Notes under the pieces: model-generated | The model's database searches: none | What the model was told of the DNA's origin: nothing | The model's input: the letters and a program-made list of their open reading frames with translations, nothing else | Program-made: the position numbers and the translations under genes | Shown: in pieces, positions 17,348-26,496 of the stretch | How the letters are laid out: each line of letters begins with the position of its first letter | Numbering within the stretch: the first letter of the stretch is position 1 | Source: Gracilimonas sp. | GTDB lineage: Bacteria > Bacteroidota > Rhodothermia > Balneolales > Balneolaceae | NCBI RefSeq assembly: GCF_040218225.1 | Contig: NZ_JAVJQO010000008.1 | Location: 434,001-498,000, forward strand | Length of the DNA stretch: 64,000 bases | Direction of reading: 5' to 3'

Positions 17348-17830
17348 ATGGAAAATGCAAAGAGTATAGACCGATTAAATTACAGCTGGAATATTTTCCT
17401 TCATCAACAGGAACTCATAAAGTTAGCGGATAATAAAATCCGGTATTTGTTTTTAGTGAGCAGTGTGGCTGCCACTTTTATTCTTACCGAATTCAAAGCA
17501 CTCGAAACGATTAACATCCCGGAGTTTCTATTTATGGGTTCTTTTGTGCTATTTCTGGCTTTCGCCTCTCTGACTATAAAGCCGAGAAAAACTCACTCAG
17601 GCGGACAGGGAACTTCAAAACTGATCTATCATAAAGACATCATTTCAAGACCAGACAGAAAAACCTACGCCAACGAATTTCTTGAAGCCTCTGATGAAGA
17701 GTTGCAGGGCGACCTTCTCCATCAGATTTATGAGATTTCTGCTATCGCCAATAAGAAATACCGGTACTATAATTATTCTTTTTATACCCTTTGTGTACAA
17801 ATCGTACTCTTCTTTGTCGTGCTTATTTAG
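17348..17830 (+). CDS. Membrane protein resembling Pycsar TM effectors (DUF5706-like)
   Basis: A 160-residue protein. An N-terminal amphipathic helix with ADNKIRYLF leads into two membrane segments (about 31-47 and 57-75), a short IKPRK stretch, a soluble helical part (LQGDLLHQIYEISAIANKKY) and a C-terminal membrane segment (about 141-160). This layout matches PycTM/DUF5706 proteins, membrane effectors of cCMP/cUMP-based phage defence, as I recall the family. No nucleotide cyclase is next to it; it follows the E1 gene by 16 bases and its stop overlaps the convergent transporter gene. The family assignment is from pattern only. Confidence 0.55.
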   Translation: MENAKSIDRLNYSWNIFLHQQELIKLADNKIRYLFLVSSVAATFILTEFKALETINIPEFLFMGSFVLFLAFASLTIKPRKTHSGGQGTSKLIYHKDIISRPDRKTYANEFLEASDEELQGDLLHQIYEISAIANKKYRYYNYSFYTLCVQIVLFFVVLI

Positions 17831-18731
17831 AGCCCCCTTCAGCCTCAATAAATACTCGTTTCACTCTGGTGTAAGTTCTTTTTATCTCTGCAGATAATTC
17901 AGCAGTAGCGGATTCAACCTCATCAGAGTTCAAAACCGAAACGAAATCCGCGTTTATAGTAACCAGAATATATTGCGGCCCCATATGTAGGGTGAGCACT
18001 TCTTTCACCATTTGAATAGACTTCATTCCATTACCCATCTTTTGAATCCCCTCAATGATTTCAAGGTCAGCACTCTCCCCGATGAGTAATCCCTTGGTTT
18101 CATGAGCAAGCCATATAGCGGTTCCACCTAAAATCACTCCGATAATAATAGAGGCAATTCCATCGAAAATGAGGATTCCCGTTACCTGGCTCAGAAAAAC
18201 TCCAATGAAAGCAACAACCAAGCCGAGCATGGCCGCAGAATCTTCAAACAAAACCACAAAAGTAGTTGGATCTTTTTCTTTGCGAACGGCTTCGAAATAA
18301 CTCCGATCGCCCTTGGTCTTGTTGAACTCCTTCCAGGCAAAGTACCAGGCAAAAGCTTCAAAGATCATAGCCAGCCCAAGCACGATATAATTTACCATGG
18401 GGCTAGAGATTTCATGGGGATCGGATAAGCTGTGAATCCCTTCATAAATAGAAATTCCTGAACCTACCGCAAAAATCATAATGGCCACCACAAAACTCCA
18501 GAAATAAACTTCCTTGCCATGGCCAAATGGAAATTCAGCATCTGCTGGCTTTTTGGCTTTTTTCAAACCCATAAGTAACAAAACCTGATTACCTGTATCT
18601 ACCACCGAGTGTATGCCTTCCGACATCATTGCCGAACTGCCTGTAATTACAGCAGCAACAAATTTAGTGATTGAAATGAGTCCGTTACCAATAAGAGCAG
18701 CATATATTACTTTTTTCGATCCTGAGGCCAA
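17823..18731 (-). CDS. Cation diffusion facilitator transporter
   Basis: A 302-residue inner-membrane metal exporter with about six membrane segments and a C-terminal cytoplasmic domain. MSEGIHSVVDTGNQ in the second helix contains the His/Asp metal-site pair, and FPFGHGKEVYFWS is the family signature in the following loop; FEDSAAMLGLVVAF is the fifth-helix counterpart. Zinc, iron or manganese efflux in exchange for protons is likely, but the metal cannot be told. The start is TTG 18731. It overlaps the preceding convergent gene by 8 bases. Confidence 0.9.
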   Translation of the reverse strand: MASGSKKVIYAALIGNGLISITKFVAAVITGSSAMMSEGIHSVVDTGNQVLLLMGLKKAKKPADAEFPFGHGKEVYFWSFVVAIMIFAVGSGISIYEGIHSLSDPHEISSPMVNYIVLGLAMIFEAFAWYFAWKEFNKTKGDRSYFEAVRKEKDPTTFVVLFEDSAAMLGLVVAFIGVFLSQVTGILIFDGIASIIIGVILGGTAIWLAHETKGLLIGESADLEIIEGIQKMGNGMKSIQMVKEVLTLHMGPQYILVTINADFVSVLNSDEVESATAELSAEIKRTYTRVKRVFIEAEGGSK

Positions 18732-18807
18732 GAGATTTTTATTTGATGAATGTTCGAATCAAAGAAAAGCGATTCTCAACAGACATGCATCCATCAATTT
18801 GGGAAAC

Positions 18808-20544
18808 TTACCCTCTAACCAGAACCGGATAAGTAAAGGGATTTCCTAAATACGGCTGTTTGGATAACATATATCCCGGATTCACAAAAACATTGAATCG
18901 CACGCTATCTTGCTCAGGAGCCGGAAAGGTTACTACATAACTCGTATGATCTTTATGATCTTCCTTATGTGTGGTTATTTCGGTGTTTGATGGGCGGGTA
19001 AAGTGTTCAAAAAAGGAAGTGATTGTGCGAACTTTGATATCTGAAATTCCTTTTCGGGAAAATGGAGTTAGATAAAAGTGATCGCCTCTGGCAGTGTCTG
19101 AGTTGGCAAGATCCCAGCGAATGATTAAGTCTTCCGGTTGTAACCATACTTCCGGAGGGGTTTTGTATTGAGTAACGATCATTACCCATTCATTTTTGGA
19201 ATGACCCTCATCCACATCTAAAGTTGCTGTCCACTTGTCCCCTTCTTGACGAATAGAAAACCGGGCATTTTCCCATTTCTTCTCATATCCTGAGGTTATG
19301 TCAGGTAAACTTCTGTCCGTCTTCAGAAGCTCATCCAGATCAGCCCGGGTTTTGGAAATAAAAGGTTCGATCTCAGCCACAAAATGCTGAACATAGTCAT
19401 TGCCAGAAAACATTGGGGCTTTTAGTTGCTCAAGGTGATATTGCAAAGAGTCCAGAGTTTCATATAACCGATCTGCATCCAGTTGTTTTCCCGGAGTATA
19501 GACCGGAGTAAATTCATTATCCGTCCATCCATAATCGGAATATGTTTTCACGACTGGCATTATATGAGCTAAGGCTTTTTCTCCCGCTAAACTTGTCACA
19601 GCCTCATGCAAAGCGGTATCTGGTTCATATCCTGCAGGATCTTTTCCATAGTCAGCTACCGTATATAATGGAATCATGCTTGAATATGGGCGGTCCATTG
19701 GATTAGCGATGATGCCTTCGGCTACTTTTGGTAAGTTTGGACTCCTTCCTCTCAAAGGCCCGAGAATGGGACGCCAACCCTCAAAATCATTCACAGGAAA
19801 ATTATCCCAGATAAGAGGCTTACGCTGGATGAGTCTCTTCCAATCCCGGGTTTCAGCTTCCGTTATCTTTGCTATGGCTACATCTTCTCCGGTCCAGAAT
19901 AAGGAAATCTCCTGAGGAATGGTCTCTCCCAATTCTTGAATATAATCCCTGTTACCCCATGCAGAAGTATAAGTAGTTGGGCATACCACAAACTCGATAT
20001 TCTGCTCTTTTAGTTTATCCCAAAGGCGATTGATCAGATCGGCATGAGCAGCAGCCAGGTTCTCATACTGTTCTTTATCTGCTGCATGTCTCAGGTCCTC
20101 AGGAACATCATCCAAAAAAAGAGCAAAATGCTCTACACCAAGCCCGACCATAGCCTGTAATTTATTATTCAAAGCGGCAAAATCAGCAGAATCGGAATAG
20201 ACAATATCCAGACCCGGACTAATCGCAAAAAATACGTCTACTCCCGACTGCTTGCTCACTGAGATTAATTCACTAAACTCCTCAAGCTTTTCTCCGGCAT
20301 ATGGCTCACGCCATTTGGCGCGATGGTATGGATCGTCCTTCGGAGCGTAAAAATAGGTGTCCATACCAACCTCTCCCATAAAGCTTACCATGTCTAGTCG
20401 TGCTTCGTGAGTCCAGGGAGTTCCATAAAAGCCTTCCACTACCCCGATCTTCTCAAAGCGCTGATCTGTTTTGGAACATGAAATCATTAGAAACACACTG
20501 AGAAAAAGTATAAAGCTTACACGGAGAGAAAAAGTAGTATGCAT
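18808..20544 (-). CDS. GH84 beta-N-acetylglucosaminidase lipoprotein
   Basis: A 578-residue lipoprotein (lipobox MISC, lipidated Cys23). The catalytic domain begins at IGVVEGFYGTPWTHEAR, the hallmark of family GH84 (O-GlcNAcase/NagH), and the catalytic aspartate pair is Asp145-Asp146 in ALFLDDVPEDL; FYAPKDDPYHRAKWR and WDNFPVNDFEG line the substrate pocket. It would remove terminal N-acetylglucosamine by substrate-assisted catalysis at the cell envelope, in glycan or peptidoglycan scavenging. The C-terminal 150 residues look like a beta-sandwich. The gene stands alone with no PUL-type neighbours. Confidence 0.92.
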   Translation of the reverse strand: MHTTFSLRVSFILFLSVFLMISCSKTDQRFEKIGVVEGFYGTPWTHEARLDMVSFMGEVGMDTYFYAPKDDPYHRAKWREPYAGEKLEEFSELISVSKQSGVDVFFAISPGLDIVYSDSADFAALNNKLQAMVGLGVEHFALFLDDVPEDLRHAADKEQYENLAAAHADLINRLWDKLKEQNIEFVVCPTTYTSAWGNRDYIQELGETIPQEISLFWTGEDVAIAKITEAETRDWKRLIQRKPLIWDNFPVNDFEGWRPILGPLRGRSPNLPKVAEGIIANPMDRPYSSMIPLYTVADYGKDPAGYEPDTALHEAVTSLAGEKALAHIMPVVKTYSDYGWTDNEFTPVYTPGKQLDADRLYETLDSLQYHLEQLKAPMFSGNDYVQHFVAEIEPFISKTRADLDELLKTDRSLPDITSGYEKKWENARFSIRQEGDKWTATLDVDEGHSKNEWVMIVTQYKTPPEVWLQPEDLIIRWDLANSDTARGDHFYLTPFSRKGISDIKVRTITSFFEHFTRPSNTEITTHKEDHKDHTSYVVTFPAPEQDSVRFNVFVNPGYMLSKQPYLGNPFTYPVLVRG

Positions 20545-20895
20545 ATTTAAAAACGATTAAGGAATAAGAATATCTATTCCCTGAATGCTAAGAAAAAAAT
20601 ATGTTAACTGCCTGATCTACAAGAGATTGAATCTGCTGTTTCAAATTCACTAAACATGGAGGAAGTGCAAAAAATCATTTAGTAAATATGTCAGACTCAA
20701 ATTTGAACAGACAAGAAACAGATATCTGTGATGAGTGACCCGATATCTGCTATAGCTTCAAATTTTATTTGTTTAATGTACTCTAAAAGCAAACGGAGAA
20801 AAGCATCCAATGGCTAACATGTGGTGTCTACTTATACCAACACAGTAGTATAAAGACTATGTAATGATTTGAGAGCTGACTTAATTAAATAGCTC
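20545..20895. other. Intergenic region, no gene found
   Basis: A 351-base AT-rich gap upstream of the GH84 gene and downstream of the small anti-sigma candidate. It must contain the GH84 promoter. The only structure I see is the 8-bp stem TGAGAGCT/AGCTCTCA at 20870-20898, touching the stop codon of the small gene; on the minus strand no T-run follows it, so it is not a clear terminator. Confidence 0.5.
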
Positions 20896-21132
20896 TCAGC
20901 TAATTTTTTTCATCAGTTTTTCCATGAAATCATCATTGGCTTTAATCTCACGAAACTGGTCTAACAACTTTTTTCCTTCTTTCGCAGAAAATGCCAGCTC
21001 ACGGAGATCATCGTCGTGAACCAGCACTTCTTCGAAAGACTCTCTCTCAACCGAGCCCATTTCATCATCAACAAAGTCGACAATGAAATCTTCGATTACC
21101 GGATGGTATTCTTTATCTAAAAAATTATTCAT
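20896..21132 (-). CDS. Small putative anti-sigma factor, no zinc ligands
   Basis: A 78-residue, strongly acidic, all-helical protein. The segment FVDDEMGSVERESFEEVL resembles the helix of anti-sigma N-terminal domains (pattern LDGEL...ER..FE.HL), but the Cys/His zinc ligands of the ZAS type are absent and there is no membrane segment. It follows the ECF sigma gene by 43 bases on the same strand, the usual place for its antagonist. Cytoplasmic binding to that sigma factor is therefore the best guess. Homology is faint and the protein is otherwise unknown. Confidence 0.55.
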   Translation of the reverse strand: MNNFLDKEYHPVIEDFIVDFVDDEMGSVERESFEEVLVHDDDLRELAFSAKEGKKLLDQFREIKANDDFMEKLMKKIS

Positions 21133-21175
21133 AAGGGGAGTTTGCTAAATGAGTCTTCACTCCCCTTTAATTTAA

Positions 21176-21790
21176 TTAAGCCGCATATGTTCCCAGTTGC
21201 ACATAATCTTTTATAAGTGCCTGGATTTGAGCTCTTCCGCGGTTAATTCTGGATTTAACAGTTCCCATTGGGATATCTGTAATGTCAGAGATCTCTTCGT
21301 AAGAAAGCTGCTGCAGATCTCTTAGAATTATAACTTCCCGAAAGTCTTCAGGTAATTCCATTAGAGCTTTTTCCAGCTGCTCCATGCACAGTTTTTCATG
21401 AAGAGCATCATCCTGAAGGATATTAGCATCCTCCAGGAGAAGCTCTCGATCATCGGGGTCAGACTCATCTTTATGAATTGACACCTTGTACATTCGTTGT
21501 TTCTTCTTATACAAACTCTTGGCAAGGTTTAGCGCAATGGTATACATCCATGTCGAAAATTTCGCGATGCGCTCGTAAGAATGCTTGCTCTTATGAACAC
21601 GGAGAAATGTCTCTTGCACCAGATCTTCACAGTCCTGATGATTATGCGTGTAGCGATACAGAAAATTATGGAGGCGATCCTGATACCGATATACTAATTC
21701 ATTAAAAGCCAGTTCTTTTCCATTTTGGAAATACTCCATTAAATCTTCGTCGTCATAGTTCTTAACTGATGTCGCTTGAAACGCTTTCAT
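21176..21790 (-). CDS. ECF-type RNA polymerase sigma factor
   Basis: A 204-residue sigma-70 family protein. Region 2 includes ELVYRYQDRLHNFLYRYT and DLVQETFLRVHKS, with FSTWMYTIALNLAKS as the promoter-melting helix; region 4 is LPEDFREVIILRD...LSYEEISDITDIPMGTVKSRINRGR, the -35-binding helix-turn-helix. It directs RNA polymerase to a specific regulon. I prefer ATG 21790, preceded by GGAG at good spacing; a TTG at 21805 in frame would add MWSLI and overlaps that ribosome-binding site. The adjacent small gene is a candidate antagonist. Confidence 0.93.
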   Translation of the reverse strand: MKAFQATSVKNYDDEDLMEYFQNGKELAFNELVYRYQDRLHNFLYRYTHNHQDCEDLVQETFLRVHKSKHSYERIAKFSTWMYTIALNLAKSLYKKKQRMYKVSIHKDESDPDDRELLLEDANILQDDALHEKLCMEQLEKALMELPEDFREVIILRDLQQLSYEEISDITDIPMGTVKSRINRGRAQIQALIKDYVQLGTYAA

Positions 21791-21840
21791 TATTAAACTC
21801 CACAATTTTAGTTTCGATTCTCACTAAGCGCGAATCGATA

Positions 21841-22908
21841 CTACCCGATGATTCGCTTGACCAGGAAGAATAAAATCGAAGTGGAGTCTAATGTGCTGAA
21901 CCCTTTTATGGAGCGATCTGCATCCAGCAAGGCTTCAAATATCCGGGGCATATCGCCGTAGCGAAAAGCTGAGGCATCATCCCAGAGTTTGTTAAAGTAC
22001 CAGCTGCTGCCGATGCCTAACTCGCTCTGGATCTGATTTTTAGCAAACCCCTTTTCGGAGAGCCTCAAAATCTGCCAGATATTTACGAACACACTGTTAA
22101 AGAACCCCACGAGACGGATTAATTCTCCCGTGTCTGATTTAGTGTGTTGCAACATCTGTTCCGAGATATATAGTGATTGTTCCAGATTTCGCTTAACAAT
22201 GGCCTCTTTGAGCTCTATGGCCGTAAATTCGCGATATGAACCAATTATTTTTTTTACATCGGCTTCTGAAACGGTATCAGAAGTGTCCACAAAAGTGCAC
22301 ACTTTATCTATTTCTGTGGACAGTAACTGCAAATTATTGCCCACAAACTGAGACAACAGCTGGGCTGCTGCCGGCTCAATTTCTTTGGAGTGATGGCTTC
22401 GAACCCAGTCAATCACCCAATCGGGTATCAGGTAATCAGCCATACGTTCAAATTCATGAAATCCTACATTCTTCGCTTTCTTTACAACCTTTCCAATGTT
22501 GGTATTTCCAGCAGGCTTCTTGGTATCAAAGCAAACCAAAAGCGTGGAGGGATTTGGATTTTCGATGTAGGAAATAAAATCATTTATATGCCCGGCCGGT
22601 GAATCATCTTCACTCCCGCCCTTACTTAACTGAAGGAAGTTCCGGATAATCAAAACTCTCCTTTCAGCCATCATGGGAAAGCTCCGCGCAATGGATAGGG
22701 CTTGAGCCGGAGTGACTTCCTGGCCATATAAAAGATCAAAGTTAAAGTCTTTTTGATCAGGGGGAATAATTTTAGAAAACCGTTCCAACAGTTGATCCAG
22801 GTAGAAATCCTCTTCTCCAAAAAGATAATAGATGGGCTTTAGGTTGCCGGAGTTTACTTCTCCAACAACCTGCTGATAAATCTGGTTACTGTTTGGTTTT
22901 CGTGCCAT
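21841..22908 (-). CDS. holA: DNA polymerase III delta subunit
   Basis: A 355-residue clamp-loader subunit. It opens the beta sliding clamp during loading onto primed DNA. PIYYLFGEEDFYLDQLLERF near the N-terminus is the family signature, followed by RVLIIRNFLQLSK, a central lid, and the C-terminal collar domain (LIRLVGFFNSVFVNIWQILRLSE). The start is placed at ATG 22908 (MARKPNS), which gives the family length (about 340 residues); an in-frame upstream start at 22986 would add 26 non-conserved residues. The gene is divergent from the small membrane gene at 22991. Confidence 0.9.
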   Translation of the reverse strand: MARKPNSNQIYQQVVGEVNSGNLKPIYYLFGEEDFYLDQLLERFSKIIPPDQKDFNFDLLYGQEVTPAQALSIARSFPMMAERRVLIIRNFLQLSKGGSEDDSPAGHINDFISYIENPNPSTLLVCFDTKKPAGNTNIGKVVKKAKNVGFHEFERMADYLIPDWVIDWVRSHHSKEIEPAAAQLLSQFVGNNLQLLSTEIDKVCTFVDTSDTVSEADVKKIIGSYREFTAIELKEAIVKRNLEQSLYISEQMLQHTKSDTGELIRLVGFFNSVFVNIWQILRLSEKGFAKNQIQSELGIGSSWYFNKLWDDASAFRYGDMPRIFEALLDADRSIKGFSTLDSTSILFFLVKRIIG

Positions 22909-22990
22909 CGGTGGCAAAGATAAGGAAACAGCAGACGAATGAAATGAGAAAGTTTGAAGAATTAGAACTACTTTCTCAAAAATCATAATT

Positions 22991-23371
22991 ATGGAAAAGA
23001 TTGCTAAATACTTTCTGATTCTCAGCGGTGCAGTTTTGTTAACCTATGCACTCACCTTTTTATTCAGCCCCACTACCCTGGGTGAAATTGTTGGGTTCAC
23101 TCATCACAGCCCTAATACGCTGGTGGAGGTCACTGCTTTTTATGGTGGACTGGAATTTGGAATGGCGGTCTTTTTTATCTGGAGCGGCTTAGATAAAGAT
23201 CGGTTTCAACTTGCATTGACGGCCTACACTTTTATTTTTCTTTCTGCAGGAATTGCGCGCTTCATAGGAATCCTCCTTTATGGATTTGAAGATCCAAGTC
23301 AGCCTATAGTAACGGGAGTTGAAATTATATTCTCATTATTTGCTTGGTGGCTGAAGGGAAAGTTAGAATAA
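22991..23371 (+). CDS. Four-helix membrane protein, DUF4345-like
   Basis: A 126-residue hydrophobic protein with four predicted membrane helices (about 8-26, 45-65, 73-95 and 103-121). AFYGGLEFGMAVFFIWSG and the final LFAWWLKGK resemble the DUF4345 family, whose function is unknown. It stands between holA (divergent) and the bactofilin gene, 45 bases upstream of the latter's likely start, so it may share a transcript with the bactofilins. No catalytic residues are evident. Confidence 0.6.
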   Translation: MEKIAKYFLILSGAVLLTYALTFLFSPTTLGEIVGFTHHSPNTLVEVTAFYGGLEFGMAVFFIWSGLDKDRFQLALTAYTFIFLSAGIARFIGILLYGFEDPSQPIVTGVEIIFSLFAWWLKGKLE

Positions 23372-23416
23372 AAATATCGGGAACTTTTGGAATTCAGCAT
23401 AGTAGCAAACAATACT

Positions 23417-23884
23417 ATGCTTAAGAGAAAATCTACTCCCGTGAAAAATTCATCAAACACTAACTCTAATTCCCGAAGCTCCAACGCTCCTTCTATTACC
23501 TATATAACTCAGTCCACTATAATAAAAGCGGATATGTTTTGTGAAGACGATGTTCGTATCGCAGGTACTGTGGAAGGTGAGATCGAGTCCAAAAAGAAAG
23601 TGATGCTTACCGAGTCAGGTAAAGTGAAAGGTACTATACATTCTCCTGAAGCTGATATTTCCGGAAAAGTAACCGGAGATGTAAAAGCCGCCAAGTCGCT
23701 CGTTTTACGTTCATCAGCTATAGTAGACGGAAAGATATTTACTAAAAAACTCACGATAGAAAATGGTGCACAGGTAAAAGGCTCCTTCCAGGTTGGCCCT
23801 AATGTATCTATTTCAAGCAACGATTCCGGGCCTGTTCACAAGTCAAATTCTGATGAGAAAAATAAGACCGATAAAGACTCTTAG
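23417..23884 (+). CDS. Bactofilin A
   Basis: A 155-residue bactofilin. After a disordered Ser/Asn-rich N-terminal tail (about 1-28), the right-handed beta-helix spans about 30-140 with the hexapeptide-like turns IAGTVEGEIESKKKV, TESGKVKGTIHSP and ISGKVTGDVKAAKSL. Bactofilins polymerise without nucleotide into filaments that shape cells and localise wall enzymes. The charged Ser/Lys-rich C-terminal tail is disordered. ATG 23417 was chosen; a TTG at 23387 in frame would add ten residues. It is followed 90 bases later by a second, longer bactofilin on the same strand. Confidence 0.9.
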   Translation: MLKRKSTPVKNSSNTNSNSRSSNAPSITYITQSTIIKADMFCEDDVRIAGTVEGEIESKKKVMLTESGKVKGTIHSPEADISGKVTGDVKAAKSLVLRSSAIVDGKIFTKKLTIENGAQVKGSFQVGPNVSISSNDSGPVHKSNSDEKNKTDKDS

Positions 23885-23974
23885 ATCTAAGATATTTTTT
23901 TATTTTCGATATAAATAAATTGATCTGTATTCGATATTTTAAGGCTTTCACTAAGGATAAAGAATAGGTATCGC

Positions 23975-24961
23975 GTGGACGAACTCAATAAGGCAGAGTC
24001 AGTAACTAATATCACGAAGGGCACACAGATTACCGCCAATATCGAAACAGAATCTGATATTCGCGTAGCTGGAATAATAGATGGCGATATTAAAGCTGAG
24101 AAAAAACTTATATTAACTGAGTCAGGAAGAATTACCGGATCTGTTATTGCGCAAGAAGCAATACTTGAGGGAAGGTTTACCGGTGAGCTTAGAATCAGAG
24201 ATCAGATTACTGTCAGAGCAACAGCTAATATTGACGGCTTTATCTTTTCAAAGAAGATCACTGTAGATGAAAATGCAGAAGTAATAGGCATCGTTAGTGT
24301 TGGCCCTGATGTAGATGTACTCAATGCCAAGCTTACTAAAAATCCAAAACGCCCTGAGATTGAACAAGCTATTGAAAAGGCTAAAGAAGCCATTTCCAGC
24401 GATGGACCTGAGCAAAAGGAATCAACTGCGGCTGCCTCCCCTTTCGATCAGTCTGCCAAACAAGCTCAAACACGATTTATCGGTAATGTATTGACAGGAA
24501 TACCTTCTTCAGCTGTGGATGAGAATAAAGCTGAGGAACTCAAAGCAGCCTGTGAAAGTTTCATGAATGAACTAGGCTTCGAGCTGGAAATTTTTGATGA
24601 ACCGGTTTTTGATTCCTTCTATCAGAAGCTGACTTATGTGCGTAAAAGTACCGACTCGGAAGAGGATATTCAGAAATTATACCAGAAAGGAAAAGAAAGT
24701 CTGGAAACGGCCCTTCTGAATAAGGGAAACACTGAAGGCAGCTCTCAACTACAGCAGGCTGCTGATGCCTTGGTGCACCTATTTAAGCAGTTCGATGAGT
24801 TTGCGGTCGTTCTTGGAAATATTGTTCTTGTCCAACATATAGAAGACGATGTTCAAAGTATTGCTGTAGAAATTTTACCCGAGCAACTGGAAACAGATCT
24901 TAGAAAAAATCCTGAGTCTGTTACCGATCCTGCCCGGGTCTATTCTTACGTGGGGAATTAA
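23975..24961 (+). CDS. Bactofilin B with an extra C-terminal domain
   Basis: A 328-residue protein. Residues about 10-115 form a bactofilin beta-helix ([50 protein letters not shown]). The following linker (about 120-175) is charged and probably disordered, then a helical acidic domain of about 150 residues ([57 protein letters not shown]) that I do not recognise. Ordinary bactofilins end soon after the helix. The start is GTG 23975. The stop overlaps the convergent asnS stop by 4 bases. The extra domain may recruit a partner to the filament. Confidence 0.85.
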   Translation: MDELNKAESVTNITKGTQITANIETESDIRVAGIIDGDIKAEKKLILTESGRITGSVIAQEAILEGRFTGELRIRDQITVRATANIDGFIFSKKITVDENAEVIGIVSVGPDVDVLNAKLTKNPKRPEIEQAIEKAKEAISSDGPEQKESTAAASPFDQSAKQAQTRFIGNVLTGIPSSAVDENKAEELKAACESFMNELGFELEIFDEPVFDSFYQKLTYVRKSTDSEEDIQKLYQKGKESLETALLNKGNTEGSSQLQQAADALVHLFKQFDEFAVVLGNIVLVQHIEDDVQSIAVEILPEQLETDLRKNPESVTDPARVYSYVGN

Positions 24962-26451
24962 GGCTTAAGACGTCCCATCATTCTTGGGAATGGTATAGTC
25001 TCACGGACATGAGATAAGCCACACAGCCACGCTACCGTCCGCTCTAAACCAAGACCATAGCCAGAGTGAGGAACAGATCCAAAACGGCGTAAATCCAAAT
25101 ACCACTCGAATACCTCTTTATCCAGCCCTTCTTCCTTGATCCGCTCTTCCATCACTTCGAGATCGTCCTCACGCTGACTTCCGCCAATGATTTCACCATA
25201 CCCTTCCGGAGCTAACACATCCATTCCAAGAGCAAGCTTGTTGGTTTCATCCCGCTTCATATAAAATGCTTTGATTTCAGCAGGCCAGTGCGTAACAATT
25301 AAGGGTACATCGTATTGCATCATGAGAACCGTTTCATCACTGCCTCCAAGGTCGTTGCCCCATTCAAAATTACGGGCCGACTCTTTCCAGCTCGGGATGT
25401 TTCGAAGGTCTTCTTCGATCTGATCAATGCGGGCTGATATTTCCTTAATTCTCTGATCAATTTGAGCTTTGCGCCATTTTTTGGCAGAGCCATGTTCTTT
25501 CTTGATCTCTTCCCATTCTTTTTCAAGATCAATCTGTTCCTGTCGTCTTGACTCAGCCATTTCATCCAGCATTTCAGCTGTTTCATCACTTTTAAGCATT
25601 TTTACTGCGTCATCGTACGTCATTCTTTCAAAAGGCTCAGAAGCCGTTTTTTCCAAAGAAGTTGTATCCCTTTCCAGAATCTCCAGCTCATCTTTTCTCT
25701 TTTCAAGCACAGTAGAGACAATGGCTTTAATCATATTCTCTGCCAGATCCATATTCATGTCCAGATCGTAATAAGCCATTTCCGGTTCAATCATCCAGAA
25801 TTCAGTTAAATGGCGACGAGTTTTGGATTTCTCTGCCCGGAACGTTGGACCGAAGGTATAAATCAATCCGTGAGCCATCGCCATGGCTTCCCCATAAAGC
25901 TGACCGGTTTGTGCCAGATAAGCCTTTTCTTCGAAATAATCCGTTTCGAATAGGGTTGTACTACCCTCTGCAGCGTTGCCAGTAAAAATAGGTGAATCCA
26001 TCTGCACAAAACCTTTTTCCTGGAAAAAAGTGTGAATGGCATAAATAATTTCATTTCGAACCCGCATAGCTGCCCACTGCTTCTGGCTTCGCAACCAGAG
26101 GTGACGATTGTTCATCAGAAACTCAACGCCATGTTCTTTGGGTGTAATTGGATAGTTTTCCGCTACCTGATGCACTTTCACATCAGAGATATGAATTTCG
26201 TGCCCGCCAATACTCCGTTCATCCGCTTTTACGGTTCCGGTCACTTCCAGCGAACTTTCCTGCTTCAGTGAAGTTGCGGCTTCCCACACCTCTTCTGAAA
26301 CATCATCCTTGGCAACCACGCATTGAGTGAGACCAGTCCCATCTCTCATTTCAATAAAAACAAGGCTTCCGCTGCTGCGGAAATTATATACCCAGCCTTT
26401 TAAGGTTACTTCTTTATCAACGTGGTCTGCGAGTTTGTTGATGTAAGTCAT
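24958..26451 (-). CDS. asnS: Asparaginyl-tRNA synthetase
   Basis: A 497-residue class IIb synthetase that charges tRNA-Asn. An N-terminal OB-fold anticodon domain (about 1-105; [21 protein letters not shown]) precedes the catalytic core with motif 2 ([25 protein letters not shown] region) and motif 3 ([14 protein letters not shown]). A charged coiled-coil-like insertion of about 80 residues lies in the middle (about 275-350; [20 protein letters not shown]), longer than in E. coli AsnS (466 residues). [23 protein letters not shown] confirms the Asn/Asp class. The start is ATG 26451. Confidence 0.95.
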   Translation of the reverse strand: MTYINKLADHVDKEVTLKGWVYNFRSSGSLVFIEMRDGTGLTQCVVAKDDVSEEVWEAATSLKQESSLEVTGTVKADERSIGGHEIHISDVKVHQVAENYPITPKEHGVEFLMNNRHLWLRSQKQWAAMRVRNEIIYAIHTFFQEKGFVQMDSPIFTGNAAEGSTTLFETDYFEEKAYLAQTGQLYGEAMAMAHGLIYTFGPTFRAEKSKTRRHLTEFWMIEPEMAYYDLDMNMDLAENMIKAIVSTVLEKRKDELEILERDTTSLEKTASEPFERMTYDDAVKMLKSDETAEMLDEMAESRRQEQIDLEKEWEEIKKEHGSAKKWRKAQIDQRIKEISARIDQIEEDLRNIPSWKESARNFEWGNDLGGSDETVLMMQYDVPLIVTHWPAEIKAFYMKRDETNKLALGMDVLAPEGYGEIIGGSQREDDLEVMEERIKEEGLDKEVFEWYLDLRRFGSVPHSGYGLGLERTVAWLCGLSHVRETIPFPRMMGRLKP

Positions 26452-26496
26452 TTTATAATGAAAAATTATGAATTAGGAATTTTGAATTTCGTAAAG

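Noticed and set aside
20870-20898. Hairpin TGAGAGCT/AGCTCTCA as a terminator
   Set aside because: T-run follows only on the plus strand, where no gene ends; on the minus strand the gene's stop codon is inside it and no T-run follows.
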